Part shown: piece after piece, positions 9,191 to 17,699 of the stretch
How positions within the stretch are numbered: position 1 is the stretch's first letter
Layout: each line of letters begins with the position of its first letter
Assembly: GCA_009746045.1 (NCBI GenBank)
Contig: RPFO01000276.1
Location: forward strand, 3,029,922 to 3,093,921
Source of the DNA: Mesostigma viride
Taxonomy: Eukaryota; Streptophyta; Mesostigmatophyceae; Mesostigmatales; Mesostigmataceae
Reading direction: 5' to 3'
Length of the DNA: 64,000 nucleotides
Notes under the pieces: model-generated
What the model was told of the DNA's origin: nothing
What the model saw: the letters and a program-made list of their open reading frames with translations, nothing else
The model's database searches: none
Program-made: the position numbers and the translations under genes

Positions 9191-9703
9191 ATGGGTTCAT
9201 ACCAATGCACGGTCATTACAAACAGTGGGACGAGGTGCAGACGGCGGGGGGGCGGCCGGGCACACAAGTGCACCCAACACGCGACCAGAAACAGGAAAAA
9301 CACCCACACATGGCCCTCCGCCTGCTGCGGGCACGGCAACCGGGCGAAGAAAGTCCTTCCCGTTATCCCCCCGGAAGCACGGGACGTCGAGTATTCCGCG
9401 CGACTGGCCAGGTTCCAGGATGCCCTGCGCGTCGTGCGCCAGCCGCTAGGGGCCGGTATAGGCCCTCTGCGGGCGACGGCTATCCGACAACGGAACCGAG
9501 CGAATCTTGTGGCCGCGTCCAACGACCTCCTGTCTACAGCGCGCGCCGCGGGGGTCCCCGTGCAGGTCGTCGCCGCCGCCATCAACGCGGCTCCTCCACC
9601 CCCTCCTCCACCCCCGCCCGCGCCTGCACCTGCGCCTGCACCTGCGCCGGGCCACAACGCCGGTCAGAGGCGAATCAACAGACGGCGCGCGCGCAGGCAC
9701 TGA
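9191..9703 (+). CDS. Short zinc-binding Cys/His motif protein with Pro/Ala tail
   Basis: 170 residues. The N-terminus contains C-x9-C-x10-C-x2-H (QCTVITNSGTRC ... KCTQH). The same ligand spacing occurs in the proteins at 12047 and 13658. Small 'C.A.T.SG.RC...C..H' motifs are frequent in giant viruses and probably bind one zinc. The middle is helical and Arg-rich. Residues 125-150 are a polyproline run followed by alternating Pro-Ala, and the C-terminus is Arg-rich (RRINRRRARRH). An AT-rich leader (TATATATAACGTTAATG) precedes the ATG. Confidence 0.6.
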   Translation: MGSYQCTVITNSGTRCRRRGGGRAHKCTQHATRNRKNTHTWPSACCGHGNRAKKVLPVIPPEARDVEYSARLARFQDALRVVRQPLGAGIGPLRATAIRQRNRANLVAASNDLLSTARAAGVPVQVVAAAINAAPPPPPPPPPAPAPAPAPAPGHNAGQRRINRRRARRH

Positions 9704-9709
9704 GGTGCG

Positions 9710-9901
9710 TCAGTGGCTCATGGTCGCCACCAAAAGGGCGATCACGACGACGGCAAACACGACCGGGACGACCAGCTCCGGCCTGGACACCAATGGGGGG
9801 GCAAACACAACGGGGGCGGTGGGGTCCAGATGCTCCGTCCTTTTCAAATCGCCCAGGCCCTCCTGTACGGGAGCAACGTTCTCTATGCTAGATGTGGACA
9901 T
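9710..9901 (-). CDS. Small tail-anchored membrane protein
   Basis: 63 residues from the ATG at 9901 (MSTSSIENVAPVQEGLGDLK). A soluble N-terminus is followed by one strongly hydrophobic segment close to the C-terminus (VVPVVFAVVVIALLVATM). This topology suggests insertion in a viral or cellular membrane by the C-terminal anchor. It ends six bases from the stop of the convergent gene at 9191-9703. There is no family match from memory. Confidence 0.55.
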   Translation of the reverse strand: MSTSSIENVAPVQEGLGDLKRTEHLDPTAPVVFAPPLVSRPELVVPVVFAVVVIALLVATMSH

Positions 9902-9964
9902 GCTTTATCCACGTTACAGTAAACCAAAGTTTATTTATTGTTTACCAATGTAGGATTTGGTTTC

Positions 9965-10498
9965 TCAACCCTTGGATGCTATCTTCGCGTTTGCCAAATC
10001 CGTCTTGGCGGCGGCCAGCTGGGTCCTGAGATTGTCGATGCTGGCCTTGTGGTTGGTAAGGGCCAGCTCCATCAATTTCAAGGCGTCGTCCCTCTCCGAA
10101 ACGACCCTCTTCAGGTCATTGACCTGGCTGGCAAGCTTGTTCCTCGCCCTTTCGTGTCTCTTTCGGGTGGCATCCCTTTCCTTCTTGTGCTTTGTGATCA
10201 CCCCCTCGATCTTGTCTCTCATGTCCGCGAATTGGGAGTGAACAGTGGTCACAAACTCCCTTGGGACAAAAACCCTGGATGGGAGAGGCCCTTCGTTCAA
10301 TCGGACAACTCGATTCCCCACTTCATGTGAGGGGTCTAGCACCTTAACACATTGCGACGGTGGCATGTTTTCCTTGTCAGAATCGCTGCCATCAGAGCTG
10401 CCCCCACCATCAGAACTGCTTGTGTTCTCCATCGCCGACTTCGGGCGGATTGCGGGCGAAATGGCTCTCTCACAGTTGCTGGTCTCTTTGTCCACCAT
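9965..10498 (-). CDS. Coiled-coil protein, uncharacterised
   Basis: Likely start at the ATG at 10498 (MVDKETSNCERAISP) or 10432 (MENTSSSDGGGSSDG). An open frame continues upstream through the tandem repeat and is probably not coding there. The N-terminal part is Ser/Asp-rich. From about residue 75 the protein is a continuous coiled coil (heptads through MRDKIEGVITKHKKERD, LASQVNDLKRVVSERD, LRTQLAAAKTDLANAK) to the C-terminus. It may be structural or an adaptor; no specific family can be named. It diverges from the RING gene at 10989, with the AGATCT repeat between. Confidence 0.55.
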   Translation of the reverse strand: MVDKETSNCERAISPAIRPKSAMENTSSSDGGGSSDGSDSDKENMPPSQCVKVLDPSHEVGNRVVRLNEGPLPSRVFVPREFVTTVHSQFADMRDKIEGVITKHKKERDATRKRHERARNKLASQVNDLKRVVSERDDALKLMELALTNHKASIDNLRTQLAAAKTDLANAKIASKG

Positions 10499-10534
10499 AT
10501 GGCCAGGCCTGTGTGCATGGGGCATCCAAGATCT

Positions 10535-10777
10535 GTGACGTGGCATACCAGAGATCTGTGACGTGGCAAGTGACGGGCAGATCCGAGATCTCTGATGTGG
10601 CAGATCTCTGATGTGGCAGATCCAAGATCTCTGATGTGGCAGTGGCAGATCCGAGATCTCTGATGTGCCAGATCTCTGATGTGGCAGATCCGAGATCTCT
10701 GATGTGGCAGATCTCTGATGTGGCAGATCCGAGATCTCTGATGTGGCATATGATGTGGCGGATCCAAGATCTCTACA
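10535..10777. repeat. AGATCT tandem repeat (about 16- and 23-bp units)
   Basis: About ten units alternate between CAGATCTCTGATGTGG (16 bp) and a 23-bp form that adds ATCCGAG. Each contains the palindrome AGATCT or GAGATCTC. The array fills the space between two divergent genes (9965 and 10989), so it may influence both promoters. Unit changes are few, so it has been expanded or homogenised recently. Confidence 0.85.
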
Positions 10778-10988
10778 GATCACAGATCCACTGGCCAAGT
10801 GCCATCATAAGTGTGTTGCCAACCCTCCCCAGACACACCAAACCACCAGCGCCCAGCCATCCGAAATCCCAGTCCACCACCCATCATTCCTAGTCCCCGG
10901 AAGCCATTCCTTTTTCGCCCGAGTGCCCATTCTAAAGCCCGAGGCTCCATAAAGGTGACATTTACAGTACATTTTCGCATCAGAAATC

Positions 10989-11888
10989 ATGCCCGCCGAA
11001 CATTTCCATGGCGCCTGTCTGGGTTTGCCGGAGGCTCACTACATCTACAACCCGGAGACCGGGGAAAAGCTTTTCAAGAACGTGACGAACGTGCAGTTCG
11101 CGGAGGACTGGAAGAAGCAGAACCCTGGAAAGGATCCTCACCCCCCCACCATCAGGTGCGAGAGTTGCAACGAGCTCAGGTTCATATCCGCCTACACCTG
11201 CGGCCCCATGGTCAGGCAGGCGGACGTCTGCGACCAGTGCCACGAGGCCGTCCGCAAGTACACCCTCAAGAAGAGGCTGGACATCGAGGCGCTGGCCAAG
11301 AAGGCGGTTAAGAAGTACACCGCCAAGGAGGTCCGCATCATCCCTCCGTGCGGCAGGGGCGACAGGAAGTTCGAGGAGGCCATCTGGCAGGCGGAGCACG
11401 AGGCGCACGGGGACGAGGGCATGGACAGCATCGAGGTGTGCATCCTGTGCGACCAGAGACTGGAGAACGTTTACTCTCCCAAGGTGGACATGGACACGGC
11501 CCCGCACTTCCACATGGGCGGCGTCTGCGACGGCTGCATGATGACCGTGCTGGTCGAGCAGGAGAGCCCCGACGACATCGACTGCCCCCTGTGCCTCCAT
11601 GAGGACCGCCGCAAGGAGCACGTGGCCAGGCTGCAGTTCCCCTACTTCGTCTTCAACCCCCACCTGACCGCCATAGCCCACGTGGCCAGCGTGCGGTCTG
11701 TGGGCGAGATCACCATCTTCCGCGCCCACAACGCCAAGTGCATCGTCGTCGAGAAGGCCACGGGGGAGCTCGCTGCCCTGGAGGGCGGCGCGAGGAAGCG
11801 CAAGGGTGCGGACGCCTCTCCCGAGACGGAGGTGGTGTGCGTGGACAACGGCCCGCAGCCCAGGCGCAGGATTGGTCTCAGGTCCTGA
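10989..11888 (+). CDS. RING-like double zinc-finger protein
   Basis: 299 residues, intact. First cluster (residues 57-85): CESC and CDQC, two CxxC knuckles. Second cluster (about 150-205): VCILCDQRL, HFHMGGVCDGCM and DCPLCLHE, a CxxC...HxH...CxxC...CxxC pattern like a RING finger. RING proteins usually act as E3 ubiquitin ligases; in large DNA viruses they are often used to redirect host ubiquitination, but that is inference here. The region between is Lys-rich and helical. The C-terminus carries a basic patch (ARKRKGAD). Confidence 0.65.
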   Translation: MPAEHFHGACLGLPEAHYIYNPETGEKLFKNVTNVQFAEDWKKQNPGKDPHPPTIRCESCNELRFISAYTCGPMVRQADVCDQCHEAVRKYTLKKRLDIEALAKKAVKKYTAKEVRIIPPCGRGDRKFEEAIWQAEHEAHGDEGMDSIEVCILCDQRLENVYSPKVDMDTAPHFHMGGVCDGCMMTVLVEQESPDDIDCPLCLHEDRRKEHVARLQFPYFVFNPHLTAIAHVASVRSVGEITIFRAHNAKCIVVEKATGELAALEGGARKRKGADASPETEVVCVDNGPQPRRRIGLRS

Positions 11889-12046
11889 GCGGTCGATAGC
11901 GCCTTTCTCTCACTCAGCAGTTGTTTGAAGCGTGACAGGCAGCTAATTGAGCAGTGTCCCTCACCGCGTTTTATGTACAGCGCACCCTAGGGGCGCGACT
12001 AGGTGATAAACGTGCTATTATTTATTTTTTTAATGAATATATATTT

Positions 12047-12643
12047 TCACCTCCTCGTGCGCGATCGCCCCCTCACCCTGCGCGCCCCCGTTGTGTGTCC
12101 GCCCCGCTTAGGCAGCACGCGGGCGCCGGTGTACATAGGCACGTACATAGGCACGTACCCCGCTCTCTTTGTGAACCTGTCCTCGTAATCGTCGTCATCC
12201 TCGCTGTTTTCGTAAACTGCGGGCACACCTTCCGCGTCGGCAAATATGTCACCGTCTTCGTCGGCTTCCCATCCGCCACGCGGGTCAGCGGCGGCAGCGG
12301 CGGCATCAGCTCTAGCGGCACGCAATTCGGCGTCACGGGCTGCATAAGCGGCATCTAATGTGGCTTTTACACGTGCATCACGAGCAGCGGCCTCGACGTC
12401 ATCGGCAGCCCTATCGCTCGCCTCTCCCGGGCGGAAACCGGCCCCGAGCGCCCTCTGCACCGCCGCGCGGAACCCGGTCGCCCTGACCCCGTGCGCCCGC
12501 CCCCCGCGCCCAGGCGCGCCCCTCCCCCTCCCCCTCCTCCCGCCCCCGTGGTGCGGGCACGCGCTCCTGCCGCCCCAAGTATGCCACCCGCACCGGCCGC
12601 CCTTGCCCGTCAACGCACCGCAACGATCGGACGATACCGCCAT
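12047..12643 (-). CDS. Zinc-motif protein with acidic C-terminal region
   Basis: The most likely start is the ATG at 12643 (MAVSSDRCGALTG), giving about 198 residues; an open frame runs further upstream to 12721. The N-terminus has C-x9-C-x10-C-x2-H (RCGALTGKGGRC ... ACPHH), as at 9191 and 13658. An Arg/Gly-rich linker follows, then an Ala-rich helix, an acidic block (YENSEDDDDYEDRF), the repeat YVPMYVPMY, and a basic tail. DNA or RNA binding is possible. AT-rich sequence flanks the 3' end. Confidence 0.55.
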   Translation of the reverse strand: MAVSSDRCGALTGKGGRCGWHTWGGRSACPHHGGGRRGRGRGAPGRGGRAHGVRATGFRAAVQRALGAGFRPGEASDRAADDVEAAARDARVKATLDAAYAARDAELRAARADAAAAAADPRGGWEADEDGDIFADAEGVPAVYENSEDDDDYEDRFTKRAGYVPMYVPMYTGARVLPKRGGHTTGARRVRGRSRTRR

Positions 12644-12714
12644 CGCGCGAAACACGTATACAAAAAAGCGCACATAATTTTGAAACGCGCGCGCACAGCA
12701 CCGCTCGAACGCTC

Positions 12715-13290
12715 TCAACACGGCCCCGACTTGGATAGCCTTCTACCCACCAAAAAAGAGAAGACTATCCAACAAAACCCCCGCCAAACCCGGCCCGTCC
12801 ATCCGTCACCAGGAAAAAAAAGAGAAGACTATCCAAATTCCCCCCCTCTCAAACCCCGCTCGACCATCGAACAAATTTAAGACGACCTCTCCAGCCACTC
12901 TCGCCCGTTGGTCGTGGATAGCCTTCTCTTGGATAGCCTTCTTTTTACCCCCCCGGCCAAACTATTACTCCACCTATACCCTACACCCTATACCCTATAC
13001 CCCCCTGAAAAATTTCCTTACGCCATAAAATACTTTTTTTTTCTATCCAAAAAGAAGACTACCAAAAGAAGACTATCCAAACTCCCCCCCTCTTAAACCC
13101 CGCCCGACCATCGAACAAATTTAAGACGCCCCCTCCCGACATTCTCGACCATCGGTCGTGGATAGCCTTCTCGTCGACAAAAAAAACGGCACGCGACGAG
13201 AAACCTCTCTCGACCAAGATCGTGGATAGACTTCTCCAAAAACACGGAGAGAAGAACATCCAACCTCTCCAGCCTCTGCCGACACTCGAC
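12715..13290 (+). repeat. Third, diverged copy of the palindrome repeat block
   Basis: Matches 17735-18290 in the same direction, and so the left arm in inverted orientation. Shared parts include the CCATCCGTCACCAGGAAAAA segment, the AGAAGACTATCCAA motif in both orientations, AAATTTAAGAC, and the TATACCCTATACCC block. It is clearly more diverged than the two arms are from each other. It contains no convincing gene. Confidence 0.75.
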
Positions 13291-13309
13291 CTGCAACGAC
13301 CTGCAACGA

Positions 13310-13425
13310 ACCGCCACGACCGCCACGAACCGCCACGCCCGCCACGGCCTGCCGCGTCCCGCCACGCCCGCCACGGCCTGCCGCGTCCCGCCACGCCCGC
13401 CACGGCCTGCCGCGTCCCGCCACGA
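13310..13425. repeat. GC-rich tandem repeat (about 28 bp)
   Basis: Three to four copies of a unit containing CCGCCACGGCCTGCCGCGTC, preceded by shorter variants of CGACCTGCAACGA and CGCCACGA. It lies just outside the left arm of the palindrome. Reading frames across it are low complexity and not believable as genes. Confidence 0.8.
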
Positions 13426-13657
13426 ACGACGATAACGACGCTCAAAACACGCGCACGAACGAGGGGTAGCCCTCGCGAAGCCTAGCAAGGGTTGTGGAGG
13501 TGCCGCGACCGCCTGAAAGGCGTGGTTCGCACTTAGACTAGCCCGGGCCGACCCGACCCCCTGTCGGCCCTCTGTCAGCCCGCTTTTCAAAGTATGACAG
13601 CTGGCACTCTAATGCTGGCACACTGGCAGAAAAAAGTGTAGGTGTGATATAGGTATC

Positions 13658-14415
13658 ATGCCAGTAAAACGAATGTTCCCGGCTGGCGACCCGCCTGGCC
13701 GTCATCACGTGATCAACCAGTTGCAATGGCTCCCCCGAGACAACCGCAACCCGTACGAGCGCCGGCTCGAAGCCATGCGCAGGGATATGCGCATCGTTGA
13801 ACGGCAAAGAGCAATCGAGGCCGAAATGGCCGCCCAGGCCCAGGCCCAGGCCATAGCCCAAGCAGCGGCCGACCAGATGCAGTGGGTGGTGGAGGTGCAC
13901 GAGCAGCAACAACACCGCGCGCGACGTGTACGGCGAAAGTGTTCAGCGACCACGTCCAGTGGAAGCAGATGCAGCAGGGGGGTCGCGGGGGCGCGTTTTA
14001 GCAATTGCTTGCAACACGCCGGGCGCGCCAAGAAGCGCAAAACGAACTTGATTCGCCCACGCAAGCACAGGATGCGCGCAGATGACGTTGCGGATGACGC
14101 GGCATTCCTTGACATGCTTTCCCGCTTGCCAACACCCCCTACGCAGCCACCTACGCAGCCACCTACGCAGCCACCTACGCAGCCACCTACGCAGGAAGAG
14201 ATTGAGAGAGATATGGAATGGCTGGCCAGACTGCCAGCCCCCCGACCACCACGCGCCGTACCAGGAGAGGCTGGCGGGAAGCATACCTTGAGCGTATGCT
14301 GGCCCGCGCACGCCACGGACCGCCCGAAGAGAACTTTCTAGCGCGCAGGGCCTATCTTGACACTTTTCGACGCCCACCACTCGGACTTGGCGAACAAAGG
14401 CATGCGGGGGGGTGA
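13658..14415 (+). pseudogene. Zinc-motif protein with PPTQ repeats, left-arm copy, frameshifted
   Basis: Copy of the intact 252-residue gene at 19256-20014. It has an N-terminal region with an Ala-Gln helix (AAQAQAQAIAQAAAD), the motif C-x9-C-x11-C-x2-H (KCSATTSSGSRC ... CLQH), and five PPTQ repeats from a 12-bp tandem repeat (about 14141-14195). The C run at 14238-14243 has six bases here and seven in the other arm (19428-19434). This shifts the frame and gives a wrong tail ending at 14341. The true ending (GLGEQRHAGG) is in the next frame at 14415. Confidence 0.75.
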
Positions 14416-14476
14416 GTACAGCGAATGAGCGAGCCCGTGACCCTTGCAATTTTGTCCCTTGCGATATATATAGACG

Positions 14477-14847
14477 ATGGAAGAGGGCACGTCCCCACCC
14501 GGGTCCACGCACGTACCGCGCCGAAAAATGAAGGCGGACGGCACGTACTACACCCCCCGCCCCCGCCACCTCCTCCCGGCCCGGTGCTTCGGGCACTCAA
14601 GTACATCGTGCAGTCCCCGCTGGGGGCCCCACTCCGGTTTCTGGTGACGTACGGGGTAGAGGGAGACGGGTTTGTAAGGGCCTACGAGGGGATGTTCAGA
14701 CTGACCCTGTTGATGGCCGTAATCCTCGCGTACCTCGTGTATTTCCTGGTCAAGATGTGGCGTCGCCCCGTCAAGCTGGACTTCACCCCGGCCGTGGCGG
14801 CCGTAAAGAGGCTCCCCACTCCAAGCAGCGGGCCGACAGTGGGCTGA
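14477..14847 (+). pseudogene. Polyproline membrane protein, left-arm copy, frameshifted
   Basis: Same gene as 18823-19194. It starts MEEGTSPPGSTHVPRRKMK at 14477, but the C run at 14553-14558 has six bases instead of seven, so the polyproline and transmembrane part continue in another frame to 14847. The TATATATA box directly before the ATG is kept. The membrane segment here has ILAYLVYFLV where the other copy has ILAYFVYFLV, a true substitution between arms. Confidence 0.75.
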
Positions 14848-14878
14848 GTAATTATCCATCGCAGTATTATCCATCTCC

Positions 14879-15852
14879 ATGTTCATGCTATTGCTCGTGA
14901 TCATCCTGCTGTTCGTGATCTTCATGATGCGTAACATGCCCGAACCCGCTACCCCCCCCTCGGACCCCGGTGCAGCCGCCGTGGCGTACGAGGCCACCCC
15001 CAACCCGGAGCCGGACAGCAGGCCGGGCCCACTTCAAATGTTCCGCCGTCCAAGCCAAGTGTGTGACACTTTTGGTCGTTTTTTGCAAAAAAAAAAAAAA
15101 ATTTCGCACGAGTTCGCGTGATTTTCGCGTGATTTTCGCAAAATTTTCACACATTTTCGCACGATTTCGCACGATTTCGCACAATTTTGCATGATTTCGC
15201 ACAATTTCGCATGGATTTCAACCAAGGGTCGTTTTGGGGAGTGACGTTTGACAAAATTTCGCATGAATTCACACACGTTGTGCACATCAAAATTTTTTAC
15301 CGTCGACATTTTTCACATGAAATTTCGCACAATTTCAGCAAATTTCGCACAAATTCGCACGATTTCAGCAAATTTCACACGATTTCAGCAAATTTCGCAC
15401 AATTTCGCACGATTTCGCACGACGAATCACTCTGCAGAGTGACGATCGTCGAAAAAGTCAAAAAAACGACCAAAAGTGTCACACTTTTCGGAACATTTGA
15501 AGTGGGCCCGGCCAGCACGGCCGCGGCCCCCGCGAACACGGTAGACCCCCGCGCGCCTGAGGAGAAGGCCGAGCGCGTGCGCTTCAAGGACGCGATACCC
15601 GGAATGGTCACCAACGTGCAGGCGATGATCGTGGACAGCGTGAACCCCGTGTCCATGTTGGGCGGCCTCATGAGCGGGTTCGGCATGATTCCCAACAAGG
15701 CGGCCGACAAGGTCAGCAAGGCGGGCGCCAAGATCACCAAGGCCGTGGTGGGGCACACCCCGGGCGGGGCGCTGATGCAGGCGTTCAAGGACAAGAAGAG
15801 CGCGCGGTGCAAGGCCAAGAAGTTCTTCAGCTGGGGGTTCGCCAAGTGCTAG
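14879..15852 (+). pseudogene. Membrane-anchored protein split by a 493-bp transposon (left arm)
   Basis: The gene is intact in the right arm (18315-18791, 158 residues). Here the first 47 codons (from MFMLLLVIILLFVIFMM) run to 15020. The TIR element at 15021-15513 follows, then the rest of the gene to 15852 (ending WGFAKC). Translation into the element meets a stop after about 33 codons, so the product would be a short membrane peptide. The AGCA at both edges of the insert (15017-15020 and 15514-15517) occurs once in the uninterrupted copy. Confidence 0.9.
15021..15513 (+). mobile_element. 493-bp TIR transposon, copy 1 (in viral palindrome)
   Basis: Ends are perfect 25-bp inverted repeats beginning GGCCGGGCCCACTTCAAATG. 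A 4-bp target duplication (AGCA) flanks them. Longer subterminal inverted similarity includes GTGTGACACTTTTGGTCGTT near both ends. The interior is AT-rich and built of GCGAAATT words about 10 bases apart, with no transposase, so it is non-autonomous and needs an enzyme from elsewhere. A second copy of the same length and opposite orientation sits at 56057-56549. The right arm of the palindrome lacks it. The 4-bp duplication does not by itself name a superfamily. Confidence 0.95.
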
Positions 15853-16450
15853 TAGCGCCGAGGGGCGGGAGCAGCGGGAGAGCTTGGATGTTCTTCTCCC
15901 CCCCGTTTTTGAGAAGCCTATCCACGATCTCGCTCGAGACGGGATTCTCACCTCCCGCCAGTTTTTTTGGCAAGGAGAAGCCTATCCAACAACATTGCTC
16001 GATAATGCCCGGAGAGGGCGTCTTAAATTTGTTCGACGGTCGAGCAGGGTTTAAGAGGGGGGGAATTTGGATAGTCTTCTTTTGGTAGTCTTCTTTTTGG
16101 AGAGAAAAAAAAAGTATTTTATGGCGTAAGGAATTTTTTTGGGGGGGGGGTATAGGCTATAGGGTATAGGCCTGGGGGGAATAATAGTTGCGGCCGGGCC
16201 CGAAAAAGAAGACTATCCAAGAGAAGCCTATCCACGAACATTGCCCGAGAACTGCGGGAGAGGGTGTCTTAAATTTACTCGCCCCCCCACCAGGGGTTGT
16301 CAGGGGTCGAGTTTGGATAGTCTTCTCTTTTTTTTCCTGGTGACGGATGGATGGGCCGGGGTTGGCAGGGGTTGTATTGGATAGGCTTCTCTTTTTTGGG
16401 TCGGAGAAGGCTATCCAAGGCGGGGCCGTGTTGAGAGCCCCCGAAAAAAA
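15853..16450. repeat. GGATAG-CTTCT motif block, left arm
   Basis: No gene. The block is crowded with TTGGATAG(T/C/G)CTTCT words and their complements AGAAG(A/C)CTATCCAA, in pairs that could fold into hairpins. It also has two TTTAA-containing segments (CGTCTTAAATTTGTTCG, GTCTTAAATTTACTCG), a poly-G run at 16140-16149, and the TATAGG(C/G)TATAGGGTATAGG segment. The mirror lies at 17715-18312 and a diverged third copy at 12715-13290. Confidence 0.8.
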
Positions 16451-16603
16451 ATGTCCGCAGTGGTTAATGGATGCGGCCGCCACCCCCCGTGGGCCGGCCT
16501 GCAGTGGTGGACGCCCCCCGCCAAGTGGGTGATGCGCGACGGGAAGATCGTGCTCGCCACCCCGGTCGATGTGCCCGCTGACGTGAGCAAAGACGAGCGA
16601 TGA
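16451..16603 (+). CDS. Possible 50-aa small protein, left arm
   Basis: Open from ATG 16451 (MSAVVNGCGRHPPWAGLQWW) to TGA 16603. The second half, TPPAKWVMRDGKIVLATPVD, looks like a folded small protein rather than random sequence. The mirror copy differs at a C run (six here at 16483-16488, seven at 17677-17683), yet stays open to the same C-terminus from another ATG. That makes coding possible but not proven. Confidence 0.3.
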   Translation: MSAVVNGCGRHPPWAGLQWWTPPAKWVMRDGKIVLATPVDVPADVSKDER

Positions 16604-17561
16604 CGTCAGCAAGTATACAGCACACCTACGTCCCGGCACACCCCGCCCCGGGGTTGTGGAGGGGTGGCGCTGCGCCTCCCCCGAACAGTGGTGGTGACAG
16701 ATGCCAGCAAAGATACCGTAAGATTCCAAACGACATCCCGCGCGCTCCGCGCCGCCGATGATGGTGACAGGGCAGCGAAGAGGCATGCAGCGTGCCACGT
16801 GTCCGATTTCTATTGGCTAAATGCAAAAAAGCCCCCATCACACACCGATTCGGGTGGTGACAGGGGCCAGTGGGTGACAGACGCCAGCATAAGTGTCAAT
16901 CTTTGAAAATGATCACACGCCGAGCGGTGGTTACCAGGGGAGGTGTCAGAGTTTGGCAGCATAAGGGCAAAAAAAATATCTAAAGTGACAGTATATAAGT
17001 ACCTTCCAACAGGAAGAGACCGGACTTTGACACCGGGTGTTTGACAGGGACCCCCTGGCTCCTCCCCGCCCGGATTCAGTGGCCACTGAATCCGGGCGGG
17101 GAGGAGCCAGGGGGTCCCTGTCAAACACCCGGTGTCAAAGTCCGGTCTCTTCCTGTTGGAAGGTACTTATATACTGTCACTTTAGATATTTTTTTTGCCC
17201 TTATGCTGCCAAACTCTGACACCTCCCCTGGTAACCACCGCTCGGCGTGTGATCATTTTCAAAGATTGACACTTATGCTGGCGTCTGTCACCCACTGGCC
17301 CCTGTCACCACCCGAATCGGTGTGTGATGGGGGCTTTTTTGCATTTAGCCAATAGAAATCGGACACGTGGCACGCTGCATGCCTCTTCGCTGCCCTGTCA
17401 CCATCATCGGCGGCGCGGAGCGCGCGGGATGTCGTTTGGAATCTTACGGTATCTTTGCTGGCATCTGTCACCACCACTGTTCGGGGGAGGCGCAGCGCCA
17501 CCCCTCCACAACCCCGGGGCGGGGTGTGCCGGGACGTAGGTGTGCTGTATACTTGCTGACG
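16604..17561. repeat. Central non-coding part of the palindrome
   Basis: No credible gene. It contains repeated GGTGACAG(A/G)-GCCAGCA words, ATGATCA-rich sequence, and TATATAAG near 16993 (and its mirror). The perfect centre at 17082/17083 lies inside a GC-rich palindrome starting at CCCCCTGGCTCC. If the palindrome marks joined viral ends, this would be the terminal loop region. Confidence 0.6.
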
Positions 17562-17699
17562 TCATCGCTCGTCTTTGCTCACGTCAGCGGGCACATCGAC
17601 CGGGGTGGCGAGCACGATCTTCCCGTCGCGCATCACCCACTTGGCGGGGGGCGTCCACCACTGCAGGCCGGCCCACGGGGGGGTGGCGGCCGCATCCAT
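17562..17699 (-). CDS. Possible 45-aa small protein, right arm
   Basis: Mirror of 16451-16603. The seven-base G run shifts the upstream frame, so the open frame starts at ATG 17699 (MDAAATPPWAGLQWW) and shares the last 38 residues (WTPPAKWVMRDGKIVLATPV onward). Retention of the C-terminal frame in both arms is the only support. Confidence 0.3.
   Translation of the reverse strand: MDAAATPPWAGLQWWTPPAKWVMRDGKIVLATPVDVPADVSKDER

Larger units (their letters stand above)
13538..17082. repeat. Left arm of a 3-kb head-to-head palindrome
   Basis: Positions x and 34165-x are complementary from the centre outwards. The arm ends at CTAGCCCGGG (13538), where the mirror at 20134 also ends. Without its transposon and the 4-bp duplication it is about 3048 bp, against 3052 for the right arm. 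It holds three genes and a repeat block with many TTGGATAG-CTTCT motifs. Near the centre (16620-17082) are repeated GGTGACAG/GCCAGCA words. The perfect centre is CAGTGG|CCACTG. Confidence 0.95.

Noticed and set aside
13059-13590. Open frames on the minus strand over the GC-rich repeat
   Set aside because: They follow the 28-bp tandem repeat (GRGGRGGT-type peptides) and have no independent support.
14140-14195. Possible CRISPR-like array of CCACCTACGCAG
   Set aside because: It is a 12-bp in-frame tandem repeat encoding PPTQ, with no spacers.
15187-15480. Frames inside the 493-bp element rich in Phe, His and Ser
   Set aside because: They arise from the 10-base repeat; the two copies would encode them, but the peptides are only repeats.
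16946-17355. Mirror-image frames crossing the palindrome centre
   Set aside because: Identical frames on both strands are a consequence of the palindrome; no domain or codon bias supports them.
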